Source: Chloroflexi bacterium ADurb.Bin180
GTDB lineage: Bacteria; Chloroflexota; Anaerolineae; UBA2200
Reading direction: 5' to 3'
Assembly (NCBI GenBank): GCA_002070215.1
Contig: MWCV01000015.1
Coordinates: 1 to 56,098 of the forward strand
Length of the DNA: 56,098 nucleotides
The position numbers and the translations under genes were made by a program. The notes under the pieces are model-generated. The model was not told the DNA's origin. It worked only from the letters and a program-made list of their open reading frames with translations, and searched no databases. Shown here in pieces: positions 8,551 through 16,363 of this stretch (position 1 is the stretch's first letter; every line of letters starts with the position of its first letter).

Positions 8551-9237
8551 ATGACACAGGTGCTGCAGGTGAGCCAGGGGTTCATCGAGCGCTACCCGGG
8601 TGCGCACGGGGGAGCGTTGGTGCTGCGCGGGGCAGCGAATGCGGCAACCTCTGCGGCGCTGGATGAGGCGCGGCGAGAGGTGGAGGCAGAGCTCAGGGCC
8701 AGGTACGGCGGGCTGGACCGGGCGGCGCTCAAGGCGCTGCCCACGCTCGCGGCATACGATGCCTTCTATGGGAGCTTTGGCAAGAGCTATCACGTGCTCC
8801 TGCAGCTCGAGTCGGTGGTGCTCAAGGGCAAATCGGCGGGGCGCGGTGAGGCGCTGCTGCAGGCGATGTTCCTGGCCGAGCTGAAGAATCAACTGCTGAC
8901 CGCGGGGCACGACCTGGCGACGGTTCGGCTGCCGGTGACCCTGGAAGTCGCCACGGGAGAGGAGAGCTACACCCTGCTCGGTGGCCAGCCAGCCACGCTC
9001 AAGGCGGGCGACATGTTCATGGGCGATGGCGAGGGCGTGATCTCGAGCGTGCTCTACGGGCCGGACGGCCGGACGAGAATGGGCCCGACAACACGGGACG
9101 CGCTGTACCTGGTCTATGCGCCGCGGGGGATCGCGGCGGAGGACGTGCGCCGGCACCTGGAGGACATTGCGGCGCTGGTACGGCTGGCGGCGCCGGCGGC
9201 GCAGGTCGAGTCGCTCCAAGTCGTACCGGAGAGGTGA
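8551..9237 (+). CDS. B3/4 domain protein (PheRS beta-like tRNA-editing fold)
   Basis: This 228-residue freestanding protein has the B3/4 domain of the phenylalanyl-tRNA synthetase beta chain, the fold that hydrolyses mis-made Tyr-tRNAPhe. Recognisable parts are the LPTLAAYDAFYGSFGKSYH segment (about 69-87), the LESVVLKGKS and NQLLTAGHD region (about 94-130), and the C-terminal LYLVYAPRG strand (about 188-196). The ATG follows GGAGG at 8537-8541. Role is inferred: trans-editing of mischarged tRNA or an undefined nucleotide-linked function. A second copy of this domain is fused to tyrosyl-tRNA synthetase at 45129, so the genome uses the fold at least twice. Confidence 0.75.
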   Translation: MTQVLQVSQGFIERYPGAHGGALVLRGAANAATSAALDEARREVEAELRARYGGLDRAALKALPTLAAYDAFYGSFGKSYHVLLQLESVVLKGKSAGRGEALLQAMFLAELKNQLLTAGHDLATVRLPVTLEVATGEESYTLLGGQPATLKAGDMFMGDGEGVISSVLYGPDGRTRMGPTTRDALYLVYAPRGIAAEDVRRHLEDIAALVRLAAPAAQVESLQVVPER

Positions 9238-9367
9238 GGAGCCGTCAGGCGACGATGGTAACGGGCGGGGCGGAGGTCGGCCGTCTGAGCCTTGGGGCGG
9301 TGCAACTATTCCTGGAACGCGCTGGCCGCGAGGGCACTGTGGTGGTCGGGCCTGGCCTGACCGATGG

Positions 9368-9799
9368 CTAGCTCTGCGCCTTCAGCGAGTTCATAAAGCT
9401 CTCCGGGGTAAGGATGGGAAAGCCGGCGTACTCACCCAGACTCAGCAGCATCAGGTCGGCCGTGACAAGGTAGTTGACATAGCCTTCGACGGCACAGCTC
9501 AGCAAGGTGTCGTATTGCGGGAAGCGGTCCAACACGCTGAGCTCGACGTTGCCGGGAACCACGTCGCTTTCCGAGAGGAGGGCAGCCAGGAACTGGTCGA
9601 CCTGTTGACGGGTCAGCGCCAATTTGGCGCTGATGGGCGGGTGAGTGAGGATGTGGCGCAGCTCGTCGGCGAGGCAAACGCAGGTGACCTGGGTGAAGCG
9701 GCCCGCGAGCCAGGCGTCGATGACGTCATGGGCCGGGCCAAGCGGGTGCAGCAGGCCGTGGGCGAGCAGATGCGTGTCGATGACGGCTCTAATGGGCAT
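9368..9799 (-). CDS. PIN-domain toxin of a type II toxin-antitoxin pair
   Basis: The product is a 143-residue PIN-fold putative ribonuclease. It has the opening AVIDTHLL with the first acidic residue (D8), an ADEL segment in the middle and the late LVTADLMLLSLGEYAGFPILT block. The family usually has VTGD where this has VTAD. The start was moved from a longer frame to the ATG at 9799 because only this gives the conserved N-terminus. That start overlaps the end of the antitoxin gene by 11 bp, the normal arrangement for co-translated pairs. RNA target is unknown. Confidence 0.75.
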   Translation of the reverse strand: MPIRAVIDTHLLAHGLLHPLGPAHDVIDAWLAGRFTQVTCVCLADELRHILTHPPISAKLALTRQQVDQFLAALLSESDVVPGNVELSVLDRFPQYDTLLSCAVEGYVNYLVTADLMLLSLGEYAGFPILTPESFMNSLKAQS

Positions 9800-10097
9800 T
9801 GGACAGGTCTCCATGGATCCGCAGGTACTCGGTGCGGGCTTCTTCGATGAGGGTGTCGAGTTCAGATTCGGAGAGCGACGCGCCGCGGCTGCGGATACCG
9901 GCCAGGGTGTCCTGCAGAGAGCGCTTGGCCAGCAGGCGCCGGGTGGATTCGAGGAGGCGAAGGTCATCGAGGCAAATGAGGGCAGCGACGGGCTGGCCGT
10001 TGCGTTCGATCACGTAGTGGTTTCCACCGAAAGCAACCTCGTCAAGGACTGTGCGGATCTGCTCACGCAGAGCCGACGTCGTGATGGTCTTGCTCAT
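9789..10097 (-). CDS. Phd/YefM-type antitoxin
   Basis: This 102-residue protein carries the Phd/YefM DNA-binding fold: an N-terminal TITTSALREQI helix and strand, and NHYVIERNGQPVAAL (about residues 26-40), followed by the C-terminal helices that neutralise the toxin. I placed the start at the ATG at 10097, which follows a GGGAGG site. A longer frame upstream lacks both the site and family similarity. The gene lies upstream of and overlaps the PIN toxin. A promoter with a palindrome between its boxes lies just upstream, as expected for autoregulation. Confidence 0.8.
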   Translation of the reverse strand: MSKTITTSALREQIRTVLDEVAFGGNHYVIERNGQPVAALICLDDLRLLESTRRLLAKRSLQDTLAGIRSRGASLSESELDTLIEEARTEYLRIHGDLSNAH

Positions 10098-10147
10098 GTC
10101 TTGGCCTCCCTGCCAGCGCTGACCCGCCACGCAGATGAATTGGGGCA

Positions 10148-10176
10148 ATTGTACACCCCGCCGGGCGGGGCGTCAA
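10148..10176 (-). promoter_or_regulatory. Toxin-antitoxin promoter with palindromic spacer
   Basis: On the minus strand TTGACG (10176-10171), a 17-bp spacer and TACAAT (10153-10148) form a strong promoter. The spacer is CCCCGCC-C-GGCGGGG plus TG, a 7-bp inverted repeat placed where an autorepressing antitoxin could bind. The operator role is inferred. Confidence 0.6.
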
Positions 10177-10271
10177 ATGCACTGCTCTGACCGTATCAGG
10201 TTCGTGCTGTTGGTGTTGTGAGGCGTTGCCCTTGTCTGGTGGATTGACGTCAACCGCGGCCGCGGCAGCGC

Positions 10272-10299
10272 TTGACAGGGTGTCGCGCGTTGCTATGAT
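10272..10299 (+). promoter_or_regulatory. Promoter of the small lipoprotein gene
   Basis: TTGACA (10272-10277), a 16-bp spacer and TATGAT (10294-10299) lie 102 bp before the lipoprotein start. Together with the toxin-antitoxin promoter this accounts for the gap 10098-10401, in which nothing else is seen. Confidence 0.65.
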
Positions 10300-10401
10300 T
10301 GAGCGGCGACGGCAAGAGCGGCGCTAACGGCGCGGGATGGTTTCCCTGCGCACACCAGGGCAACTGGCAGCCTCTGACCGAGTGGAGAAGGACAGGCAAC
10401 G

Positions 10402-10884
10402 ATGAACAGGATCGTGAGCTGGATGGTGCTGCTGGCGTTGATGACGGCCTGCGCCACGAGGCCGACGCCGACGGTGAGCGTGGCACCGACGCCAACGGCA
10501 GTGGCACCCAGCGCGGCAGCCACGGACACAGCCACCCCGAAAGCGAGCGGGCCGAGGGTCTTTCTGGGGACAGACGAGCTGGGCTATGTGCACACCTACT
10601 ACATCGACCCGCTGCTGCAGAACCCGACGCCCAAGGCGGGGGAGTACGTTCTGGTGCGGCCGAGGCTGTTCAAGAACGGCAACTGGCGGGTAGGGGCAAT
10701 GTCCATCCTGGTCGAGTGGCGCAAGAACGGTGAGCTGCAGAGCTGCCAGTTCATGCCGTTCTACCTGGCCGGGTGCAACATCAAGGCGGAAGGATTCGCG
10801 CCAGGGGTTTTTGTGCCGCTCACCATCACCATCGCCTTTGACGGGCAGGTGTTCACCGACTATGCGGGGTTCACGCCGCAGTAA
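10402..10884 (+). CDS. Small lipoprotein of unknown function
   Basis: This 160-residue protein starts with a lipoprotein signal peptide ending in the lipobox LMTAC (Cys17). A Thr-Pro-Ala linker (about 18-50) leads to a globular domain of about 110 residues predicted to be mostly beta strand, with several aromatic residues and two spaced Cys. It should be anchored on the outer face of the membrane. No family was recognised. It has its own promoter and converges on the YchF-like gene, with only 11 bp between the stops. Confidence 0.65.
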   Translation: MNRIVSWMVLLALMTACATRPTPTVSVAPTPTAVAPSAAATDTATPKASGPRVFLGTDELGYVHTYYIDPLLQNPTPKAGEYVLVRPRLFKNGNWRVGAMSILVEWRKNGELQSCQFMPFYLAGCNIKAEGFAPGVFVPLTITIAFDGQVFTDYAGFTPQ

Positions 10885-10895
10885 GGTCGGAGCGC

Positions 10896-11978
10896 CTAGA
10901 CGTTGAAACGGATCTCCAGGACGTCGCCGTCCTTGACGACATAATCGCGGCCTTCGAGTCGAAGGAGGCCGCGATTTTTCGCTTCGGCGAGGGACCCGGC
11001 GTCGACCAGGTCGTCATAACCGATGACCTCGGCGCGGATGAATCCGCGGGCCAGGTCGGTGTGGATGGTGCCGGCCGCGTCCACTGCTGTGCCGCCGCGG
11101 GCCATGGTCCAGGCGCGGACCTCATCGGGACCCACGGTAAAGAAGGACTGGACGCCGAGCAGGTCATAGGAGAGGCGGATCAGGCGGCGCAGGCTGGGCT
11201 CGGCGATGCCGTACTCGGACAGGAAGAGCTCGGCCGAGGCCTCGTCCATCTGAGCGATCTCGCGCTCCAGGCCGCCGCGCAGGGCGATGAGTGCCGAGTG
11301 GCGGTGGGGATATGTAAGAATCGTGGCGGGATCGAGCGTTCCCTGGTCGCCCACGTTGAGCACTACCAGCACCGGTTTGAGCGACAGAAAGCCAAAACCC
11401 CGCAGGCGCAGCAGGTCGGCTGGTGGGAGGTCGAGGTCGCGCAGGGGCGTCTCGGCCTCGAGAGCGGCCTTGAGCGGCGACAGGAGCTCCATCTCGGCGC
11501 GGGCGGCGTCGCCGAGGGTACCGGGGCGGGAGGCGTCGCGGGCGATACGCTCGATGCGGTGCTCGACCACCGCGAGGTCGGCCAGGAGCAGCTCGCTGTC
11601 GAGGTCGCGCAGGTCGCGTTGCGGGTTGACGCTGCCGCGGATGTGCGGCACGGCCTCGTCCTCAAAGGCGCGCACCACGTGCAGCAGCGCGTCGTTCACG
11701 GCGATGGCGTTGAGCAGGGCCGGGCTGAAGCCGCCGGCACGGTTCACGCCGGCATCGAGGCCGGCGATGTCGTTGTACTGCACCTGGGCGCGGGTGGTCT
11801 TGCGCGGCTGAAAGAGAGCGGACAGGCGGTCGACGCGCGGGTCCGGCACTTCGACCACCGCGGTCTGGGTCTCGAACTTGCCGCTCGAGAAGGGGCGGGT
11901 GACCACATCGCGGTGGGTCAGGGCGCCAAAGATGGTCGTTTTGGTACTGCCGGGCAGGCCGATGATACCGATTTGCAT
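10896..11978 (-). CDS. ychF: YchF/OLA1-like P-loop GTPase/ATPase with TGS domain
   Basis: This 360-residue protein matches YchF (Obg-like ATPase 1) along its length. It has an N-terminal P-loop, DIAGLDAGV as the G3 motif, a helical coiled-coil region (about 120-200) and a well conserved C-terminal TGS domain (HTDLARGFIRAEVIGYDD, then DYVVKDGDVLEIRFNV at the end). YchF binds ribosomes and is linked to redox-stress control of translation. The P-loop reads GLPGSTKTT: the invariant Gly before Lys13 is Thr12. The start at 11978 follows GGAGGAG and gives the MQIGIIG opening. A promoter lies at 12069-12042. Confidence 0.88.
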   Translation of the reverse strand: MQIGIIGLPGSTKTTIFGALTHRDVVTRPFSSGKFETQTAVVEVPDPRVDRLSALFQPRKTTRAQVQYNDIAGLDAGVNRAGGFSPALLNAIAVNDALLHVVRAFEDEAVPHIRGSVNPQRDLRDLDSELLLADLAVVEHRIERIARDASRPGTLGDAARAEMELLSPLKAALEAETPLRDLDLPPADLLRLRGFGFLSLKPVLVVLNVGDQGTLDPATILTYPHRHSALIALRGGLEREIAQMDEASAELFLSEYGIAEPSLRRLIRLSYDLLGVQSFFTVGPDEVRAWTMARGGTAVDAAGTIHTDLARGFIRAEVIGYDDLVDAGSLAEAKNRGLLRLEGRDYVVKDGDVLEIRFNV

Positions 11979-12041
11979 GAGTGACTCCTCCGGTCGTAGA
12001 GCACAGGAAACGGCGGCCAGTGGCCGCCGCACAAGTGCGGG

Positions 12042-12069
12042 AGTATAGGCGCATTTGGGCCGGGGTCAA
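12042..12069 (-). promoter_or_regulatory. Promoter of the YchF-like gene
   Basis: Minus-strand TTGACC (12069-12064), a 16-bp spacer and TATACT (12047-12042) lie 64 bp before the start codon. Confidence 0.6.
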
Positions 12070-12119
12070 ATCGCAGGTGGACTGAGAGAGGCCAGGTGCG
12101 GGCAGTGGCTACCACTGTG

Positions 12120-12290
12120 CTCATTCTGCCGGGTGGGAGCAGCGGGTCCGGATGAAGAGCGCTGAAGCACTACCTTCGCAGTAGCTCAGAGACCTGCGGC
12201 AACTACAAACCGCTACTGGTTCGTGTCGCGGGCTCGGCCCGCCGGGCGGTTCTGGAACCAGCGCTACGTCGCGTTTGAGGCCGTGTCTGT
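12120..12290. repeat. Intergenic stretch with remnants of the dispersed repeat
   Basis: The 395-base gap 11979-12373 holds two promoters at its ends and this middle part. AGCGCTGAAGC followed by a CAGTAGCTCAGAGACC-GGCAACTA pattern (about 12158-12215) resembles copies near 44265-44310 and 44560-44615. No gene is seen in it. Confidence 0.4.
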
Positions 12291-12312
12291 GTATGGCGCC
12301 CCGTGGGCCTAC

Positions 12313-12340
12313 TTGACGTGTGGCCCGTTCTGGCTAGAGT
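12313..12340 (+). promoter_or_regulatory. Promoter of the zinc-ribbon/C39-like gene
   Basis: TTGACG (12313-12318), a 16-bp spacer and TAGAGT (12335-12340) lie 34 bp before the start codon. Confidence 0.6.
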
Positions 12341-12373
12341 AGGGACAATCCACCGTGGCAAAAAGGAGGCGTG

Positions 12374-15300
12374 ATGGCCGGCTTTTGTGGCAACTGCGGG
12401 AAACCTCAGCGCGAAGGGGAACGGTTCTGTCGCTACTGTGGCACGCCCTTTGCCACCGTCCAGCAGGCCAGCGCTCCTCCGGTGCTGGAGCAGCCTCAGC
12501 CTGAGGCTCCGGTGGCGCCTCTGCCCCCCGCGCCGGCACCTGCTGCGGAAGCCGCTCCCGCGGCCTCGCTCGAGTTCGGCGCTCCCACCGAGTCCCCGGT
12601 GGAGACACCCCCCGCAGGTACTGACGAACCTCTGGCCCGGCCCGCGCCCGACGTTTGGGCTCAGCCGATGCCGGTGCCGTCCCTGGCGGCCGCTGTTCCG
12701 CCCCTGACCGAGGCCCCCCAAGCCAAGAAGGCCAAAGGCAAGGCTCAAGCGAAACCGGCCCAGGGGGAGGGCAGGCGGCGGACCTCACCGCTGGCGGTGG
12801 GGCTGCTGGTACTGGCGGCGCTGGGCGCGTGCGTCGCTGGCGTCTGGTTCGGCGGCAAGGCGCTGCTCGGACGGCTGGGCCCCGGCAAGTACCTCCGGCC
12901 CACGGCAACCGCGGAGAGCGGCCAGGTTTTGACCATCGCCTCGGCTCGCCAAGTCATCGGGCCGGAGGGCGGCACGCTGGCGCTGGACACGGGAGTCAGG
13001 TTGGTCATCCCGGCCGGTGCGGTGAGCGGCCAGACCGAGGTGGTGGTCAAGCAGCTCGATGCCGCCCGGTTCGCCGACGAGACCAGAGAAGCGGTACTGC
13101 TGGACTGCACGGCCGGAGTGGCTACGTTCGACAAGCCGGTGGAGATCCACGTTCCACTGCCAGACTGGTTCACGCCGGAGATGGCCGACGCCGCCCAGAG
13201 CGGGGTGTGGAACCCGGAGACGGACGCGCTGGAGATCGAGCCGTCCACGGTGCAGATGGTCGACGGCAAGCCGGTGCTGGTGGTGCAGGCCAGCCATTTC
13301 TCCTGGCGCGTCGTGGAGTGGTTCAAGCAGAACTATGCCCTGCCGCCGAACGAGGCCGACACGCTGGAAGTGCCGTACTACAGCCAATCCGGCGGGTACT
13401 GCTGGGCGGCCACGCTGCAGATGCTGAACGAGTCAGCCAAACACTCCCTGACCAGCGAAGAGTTCAACATCATTGGCATGGTGGGCGTGGACGATACCGG
13501 GCTGGGAGCGCGTGCGGCAAGGCACCATCCCTCGATCCGCGCACTGGTACGGTCCGAGACCAACGAAGAGCCGGAGCGAATGCTCTGGTCTGTCGGAACC
13601 TACCCGGGGATGCTGACCTACATCCGCCGGCAGATTGCCTGCTTCAGGAGGCCGGTCGGCCTGATGTACGAGAAGCACGCCGTGCTGGTGGTGGGCTATG
13701 ACGGAACCAAGTTCACGGTGCTGGACCCGCAGGGTCTCAAAGGAGATATCTACAAAGTGACCACCCTGCTCGGTCTGGGCATGACCGAGGGCGAGGAAAA
13801 AACGACCATCGTCGTGCCGGCGCTGCTGGCCGCTGACCGGCCGCTGGTGACGGTGAACATCAAGGACAAGGCGCTGACCTTTGTCAAGCCGGCCACGGCC
13901 ACGCCGGGCGATCAGTTCGAGTTCCGCTGGGATTATACGGTAGCGAGGGGTTACTCGTGGTACAGTCTGAGGCAAAGTGCCGTGGTGGCGGTCATCCCGG
14001 CCGAGGTGAGCGAGCTCAAGATCGCCGTGGGCGGCGATAACGGAGTGGAGATCGCCAACTCGCACCTGAGGGCTGCGGTGGACGTGACGGTGCGGGTCGA
14101 CATCTACAGCCACGGGCCGGGCAAGACGCATTTCAGCGATGCAGCTACGATGAGCCTGGCGGCGGGTGAGTTCAAGCCGCTCAAGGTCAGGGGCATTGCA
14201 GTGAGCGCCTTCCGCGACCCATCGCCGGGTCAGGTGGACTATACGCTCGAGATCCGCACTGTGGTGGGCGGCAAGACAGTGGACGAAGCGCGGGTGGATT
14301 TCGTGCTGGAACCGGGCGCCACGCCCACTCCCACGAGCACAGCCAAGACCGTACCCACCGAGACCGGCAAGCCAGAGCCCAGCGCGACGCCTGGCCCGGG
14401 CGAATGGGTGCTGCAGGCGATTGTGCCTTATGGCAAAGCAAGAGAGGACTCGCAGTGCTACTTTAACAACAGGATGTCCCTGGGCGACGGCTCGTTTGTG
14501 TCCAGCGGGTCGTGGACGGACGCCGGCGGGTGCGTATCGGGCAGCAGCGCCTCAGGGTCCATCCACTGCACGTGCACCTGGGGTGCGCCGCCATCGTACC
14601 TGAAGGTCGGCAGCACGCTGAGTATGGAGATGACGTGCCACTCGGAGGCACAGCAGACCGCGGGCTACAAGAACAGCGGCGCTCAGGGCTGGATCTGGTA
14701 CACGCTCAATCCGCCGCCGGCCGACCTGAAAGCAAGCACCTACGGCTCGCGCAAGATCCTGGGCGACGTGCTGGCCACCGGCCCGTCGAACCAGTACCCC
14801 AAGACCGCCAGCAAGAGCGGCTCGGTTACGGTGCCGGGCGGCAGCGATGGTGACGTGCTGGCCATCGTGGTGCACGCGGCAGGGCAGGGCGGAGGCGGCG
14901 AGCTGGTCTACAAGTACGCTTACCACGGCAAGGATCCCGTGCCGCCGCGCGGCGTGCCGGCCGAAGGGCTGACGCCACAGGCGCCGGAGCCATCCGTCAC
15001 ACCGACGGTGGTGCCGAGCGCCACGCCGACGCAGACCCCTGAGCCCACCGCGACGCCCACTGCGGAGGAACCAGAGCCAGAGCCGCAGGTCACGCCGACG
15101 GAGGAGTACGGGGTCGGCGAGAGGGAAGTCTGGGCCGTCGACAGCATCTACCTGGTGTACAACGGCGCCGGAGTGCCGACCAAGTTCATGATCACGCGGC
15201 ACTGGTTGATCACGCGCATTATCAATTATCACTGGAACGACGGTAAGGGAGCCGAGCCGGGCTGGATCGCCCTGCGCGCGGACAACGGGACGCTGTATGG

Positions 15301-15487
15301 CCCCTGGTGGGCGGTGGGGCAGGACGGATTCGGCGGAGTGCGCAACGCCTACTGGCTGGTCACGCCGGACACGGTGATCCCGGCGGGGATCTATACGGTG
15401 ATCGATTCGGACCCGCTGACCTGGGCGCAGAATGAGGAGACGGAAGGTCGCGGCATAAGTCGTGGGTACGGGATACCGAGGAAGTAG
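12374..15487 (+). CDS. Membrane-anchored zinc-ribbon protein with ZU5-like and C39-like peptidase domains
   Basis: This 1037-residue multidomain protein opens with a zinc ribbon (Cys5, 8, 19, 22). A Pro/Ala linker leads to one membrane helix (about 140-162). Then comes a ZU5-like module (IGPEGGTLALDTGVRL and IPAGAV, about 190-260) and a C39-like cysteine peptidase with Cys343 (SGGYCWAA), His435 (EKHAVLVVGYD) and Asp451 (VLDPQG), Gln338 being a likely oxyanion residue. Beta-rich domains separated by Thr-Pro linkers complete the C-terminal half (about 470-1037). The ribbon should lie in the cytoplasm and the peptidase outside. ATG 12374 sits four bases after AGGAGG; a GTG one codon earlier is less well placed. 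C39 peptidases usually cut double-glycine leaders, but no such substrate or ABC partner is adjacent, so the target is unknown. Confidence 0.75.
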   Translation: MAGFCGNCGKPQREGERFCRYCGTPFATVQQASAPPVLEQPQPEAPVAPLPPAPAPAAEAAPAASLEFGAPTESPVETPPAGTDEPLARPAPDVWAQPMPVPSLAAAVPPLTEAPQAKKAKGKAQAKPAQGEGRRRTSPLAVGLLVLAALGACVAGVWFGGKALLGRLGPGKYLRPTATAESGQVLTIASARQVIGPEGGTLALDTGVRLVIPAGAVSGQTEVVVKQLDAARFADETREAVLLDCTAGVATFDKPVEIHVPLPDWFTPEMADAAQSGVWNPETDALEIEPSTVQMVDGKPVLVVQASHFSWRVVEWFKQNYALPPNEADTLEVPYYSQSGGYCWAATLQMLNESAKHSLTSEEFNIIGMVGVDDTGLGARAARHHPSIRALVRSETNEEPERMLWSVGTYPGMLTYIRRQIACFRRPVGLMYEKHAVLVVGYDGTKFTVLDPQGLKGDIYKVTTLLGLGMTEGEEKTTIVVPALLAADRPLVTVNIKDKALTFVKPATATPGDQFEFRWDYTVARGYSWYSLRQSAVVAVIPAEVSELKIAVGGDNGVEIANSHLRAAVDVTVRVDIYSHGPGKTHFSDAATMSLAAGEFKPLKVRGIAVSAFRDPSPGQVDYTLEIRTVVGGKTVDEARVDFVLEPGATPTPTSTAKTVPTETGKPEPSATPGPGEWVLQAIVPYGKAREDSQCYFNNRMSLGDGSFVSSGSWTDAGGCVSGSSASGSIHCTCTWGAPPSYLKVGSTLSMEMTCHSEAQQTAGYKNSGAQGWIWYTLNPPPADLKASTYGSRKILGDVLATGPSNQYPKTASKSGSVTVPGGSDGDVLAIVVHAAGQGGGGELVYKYAYHGKDPVPPRGVPAEGLTPQAPEPSVTPTVVPSATPTQTPEPTATPTAEEPEPEPQVTPTEEYGVGEREVWAVDSIYLVYNGAGVPTKFMITRHWLITRIINYHWNDGKGAEPGWIALRADNGTLYGPWWAVGQDGFGGVRNAYWLVTPDTVIPAGIYTVIDSDPLTWAQNEETEGRGISRGYGIPRK

Positions 15488-15504
15488 AGAACAGGAGCCG
15501 TGCT

Positions 15505-15858
15505 CTAGCGCCAGTCATTGAGCCAGCGCACGGTGCCTGACCAGTCTTCAGTGGTAGTGGTGGACAGCAGTCGGTCGAGTGCCCTGATCAGCTCTGGCAC
15601 GGTCCAGCTGCCTTGAAAGGCGAGCACGATACCGGAGTGCCCGGGATGAAGCAAGGCAAGGGCCTGAAAGTCACGCACGTTGAAGGTGAACAAGCAGCGA
15701 CCCCGGGCAGTGGCCGCCAGGAGCTGTTCCTCGTCGGTGGCTGCGGCAGGCGCCCATTCGTTGGGCGTGCGGGTCACATCATGTCCTAGCTCAAGCAGGG
15801 CACGGTGCAGGGAGCGCCGTGAAGTGTCGGCGTCGAGGTGCAGGCGCGGCCTACTCAT
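15505..15858 (-). CDS. DUF5615-type PIN-like toxin candidate
   Basis: The 117-residue product starts RPRLHLDADTSRRSLHRAL and has TATARGRCLFTFNVRDFQAL in the middle. This matches the DUF5615 PIN-like group, in which an N-terminal D-D and a later N-x-x-D-F are the acidic site. It overlaps the end of the upstream antitoxin-like gene by 8 bp. The pairing with a DUF433 protein is the usual genomic context of this family and supports a toxin-antitoxin role. Biochemical activity is inferred only. Confidence 0.7.
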   Translation of the reverse strand: MSRPRLHLDADTSRRSLHRALLELGHDVTRTPNEWAPAAATDEEQLLAATARGRCLFTFNVRDFQALALLHPGHSGIVLAFQGSWTVPELIRALDRLLSTTTTEDWSGTVRWLNDWR

Positions 15859-16246
15859 GTGCGAGTTCGGCGCTGCGCTCTGCCTCGATCCCCGCGTCGA
15901 TCTCGGGACGGTGCGCTTCGTAGAACGCCAACGCCTCGCGTACCTGGGCTACGGTGACCCCATACTCTTTGGCTGTCTCGGCCGGTGCGATACCCTGCTG
16001 CGAATCCAGGACGATGGTCTGGACCCGAACACCGGAGCCGCGCAGCAACGGCGTGGGCATGCCGGAGGCTCCGCTGCGGTAGGTGACGCGCGGAAAGCGC
16101 GGATCGTCCAGTTGGGTGCTGAGGTTGCCCACCTTCTCGGCCACGGCCCAGAGAATGAACTGGTTGAGCGATATCCCCTGCCGCTGGGCCCAGTCCTGGG
16201 CTTTTTCTTTCAGCTCTGCAGGCAAGTTCAGCGCATATCGACCCAT
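15851..16246 (-). CDS. DUF433 antitoxin with N-terminal ribbon-helix-helix-like segment
   Basis: This 131-residue protein has two parts. Residues 1-45 (MGRYALNLPAELKEKAQDWA, then SLNQFILWAVAEKVG) look like a HicB/RHH-type DNA-binding segment. Residues 48-115 are a DUF433 winged-helix domain with IVLDSQQGIAPAETAKEYGVT and a following helix. The start at 16246 follows GGAGG and removes a non-conserved leader. The gene precedes and overlaps the DUF5615 gene by 8 bp. Two DNA-binding modules in one antitoxin suggest tight autorepression at the promoter at 16300-16272. Confidence 0.72.
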   Translation of the reverse strand: MGRYALNLPAELKEKAQDWAQRQGISLNQFILWAVAEKVGNLSTQLDDPRFPRVTYRSGASGMPTPLLRGSGVRVQTIVLDSQQGIAPAETAKEYGVTVAQVREALAFYEAHRPEIDAGIEAERSAELAHE

Positions 16247-16271
16247 AGAGCAAATCCTCCTCTCGTATGAC

Positions 16272-16300
16272 ATCATATACCATATCACGCAAGATGTCAA
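16272..16300 (-). promoter_or_regulatory. Consensus promoter of the DUF433/DUF5615 pair
   Basis: Minus-strand TTGACA (16300-16295), a 17-bp spacer and TATGAT (16277-16272) lie 26 bp before the antitoxin start. Short AT-rich inverted repeats (GTAT...ATAC) overlap the -10 box and could be the operator. Confidence 0.7.
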
Positions 16301-16307
16301 CGAGGAT

Positions 16308-16338
16308 AAAAAAAGGGGCTGCCCGGGAGGGCCGCCCC
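16308..16338 (-). terminator. Rho-independent terminator after the YhhN gene
   Basis: Read on the minus strand, a GC-rich 10-bp stem with one mismatch (16338-16329 with 16324-16315) and a 4-base loop is followed by seven T (16314-16308). It ends the YhhN transcript and insulates the toxin-antitoxin promoter that starts at 16300. Confidence 0.8.
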
Positions 16339-16363
16339 CGTTTTTGGTTAGCCGAGGCCGCTT

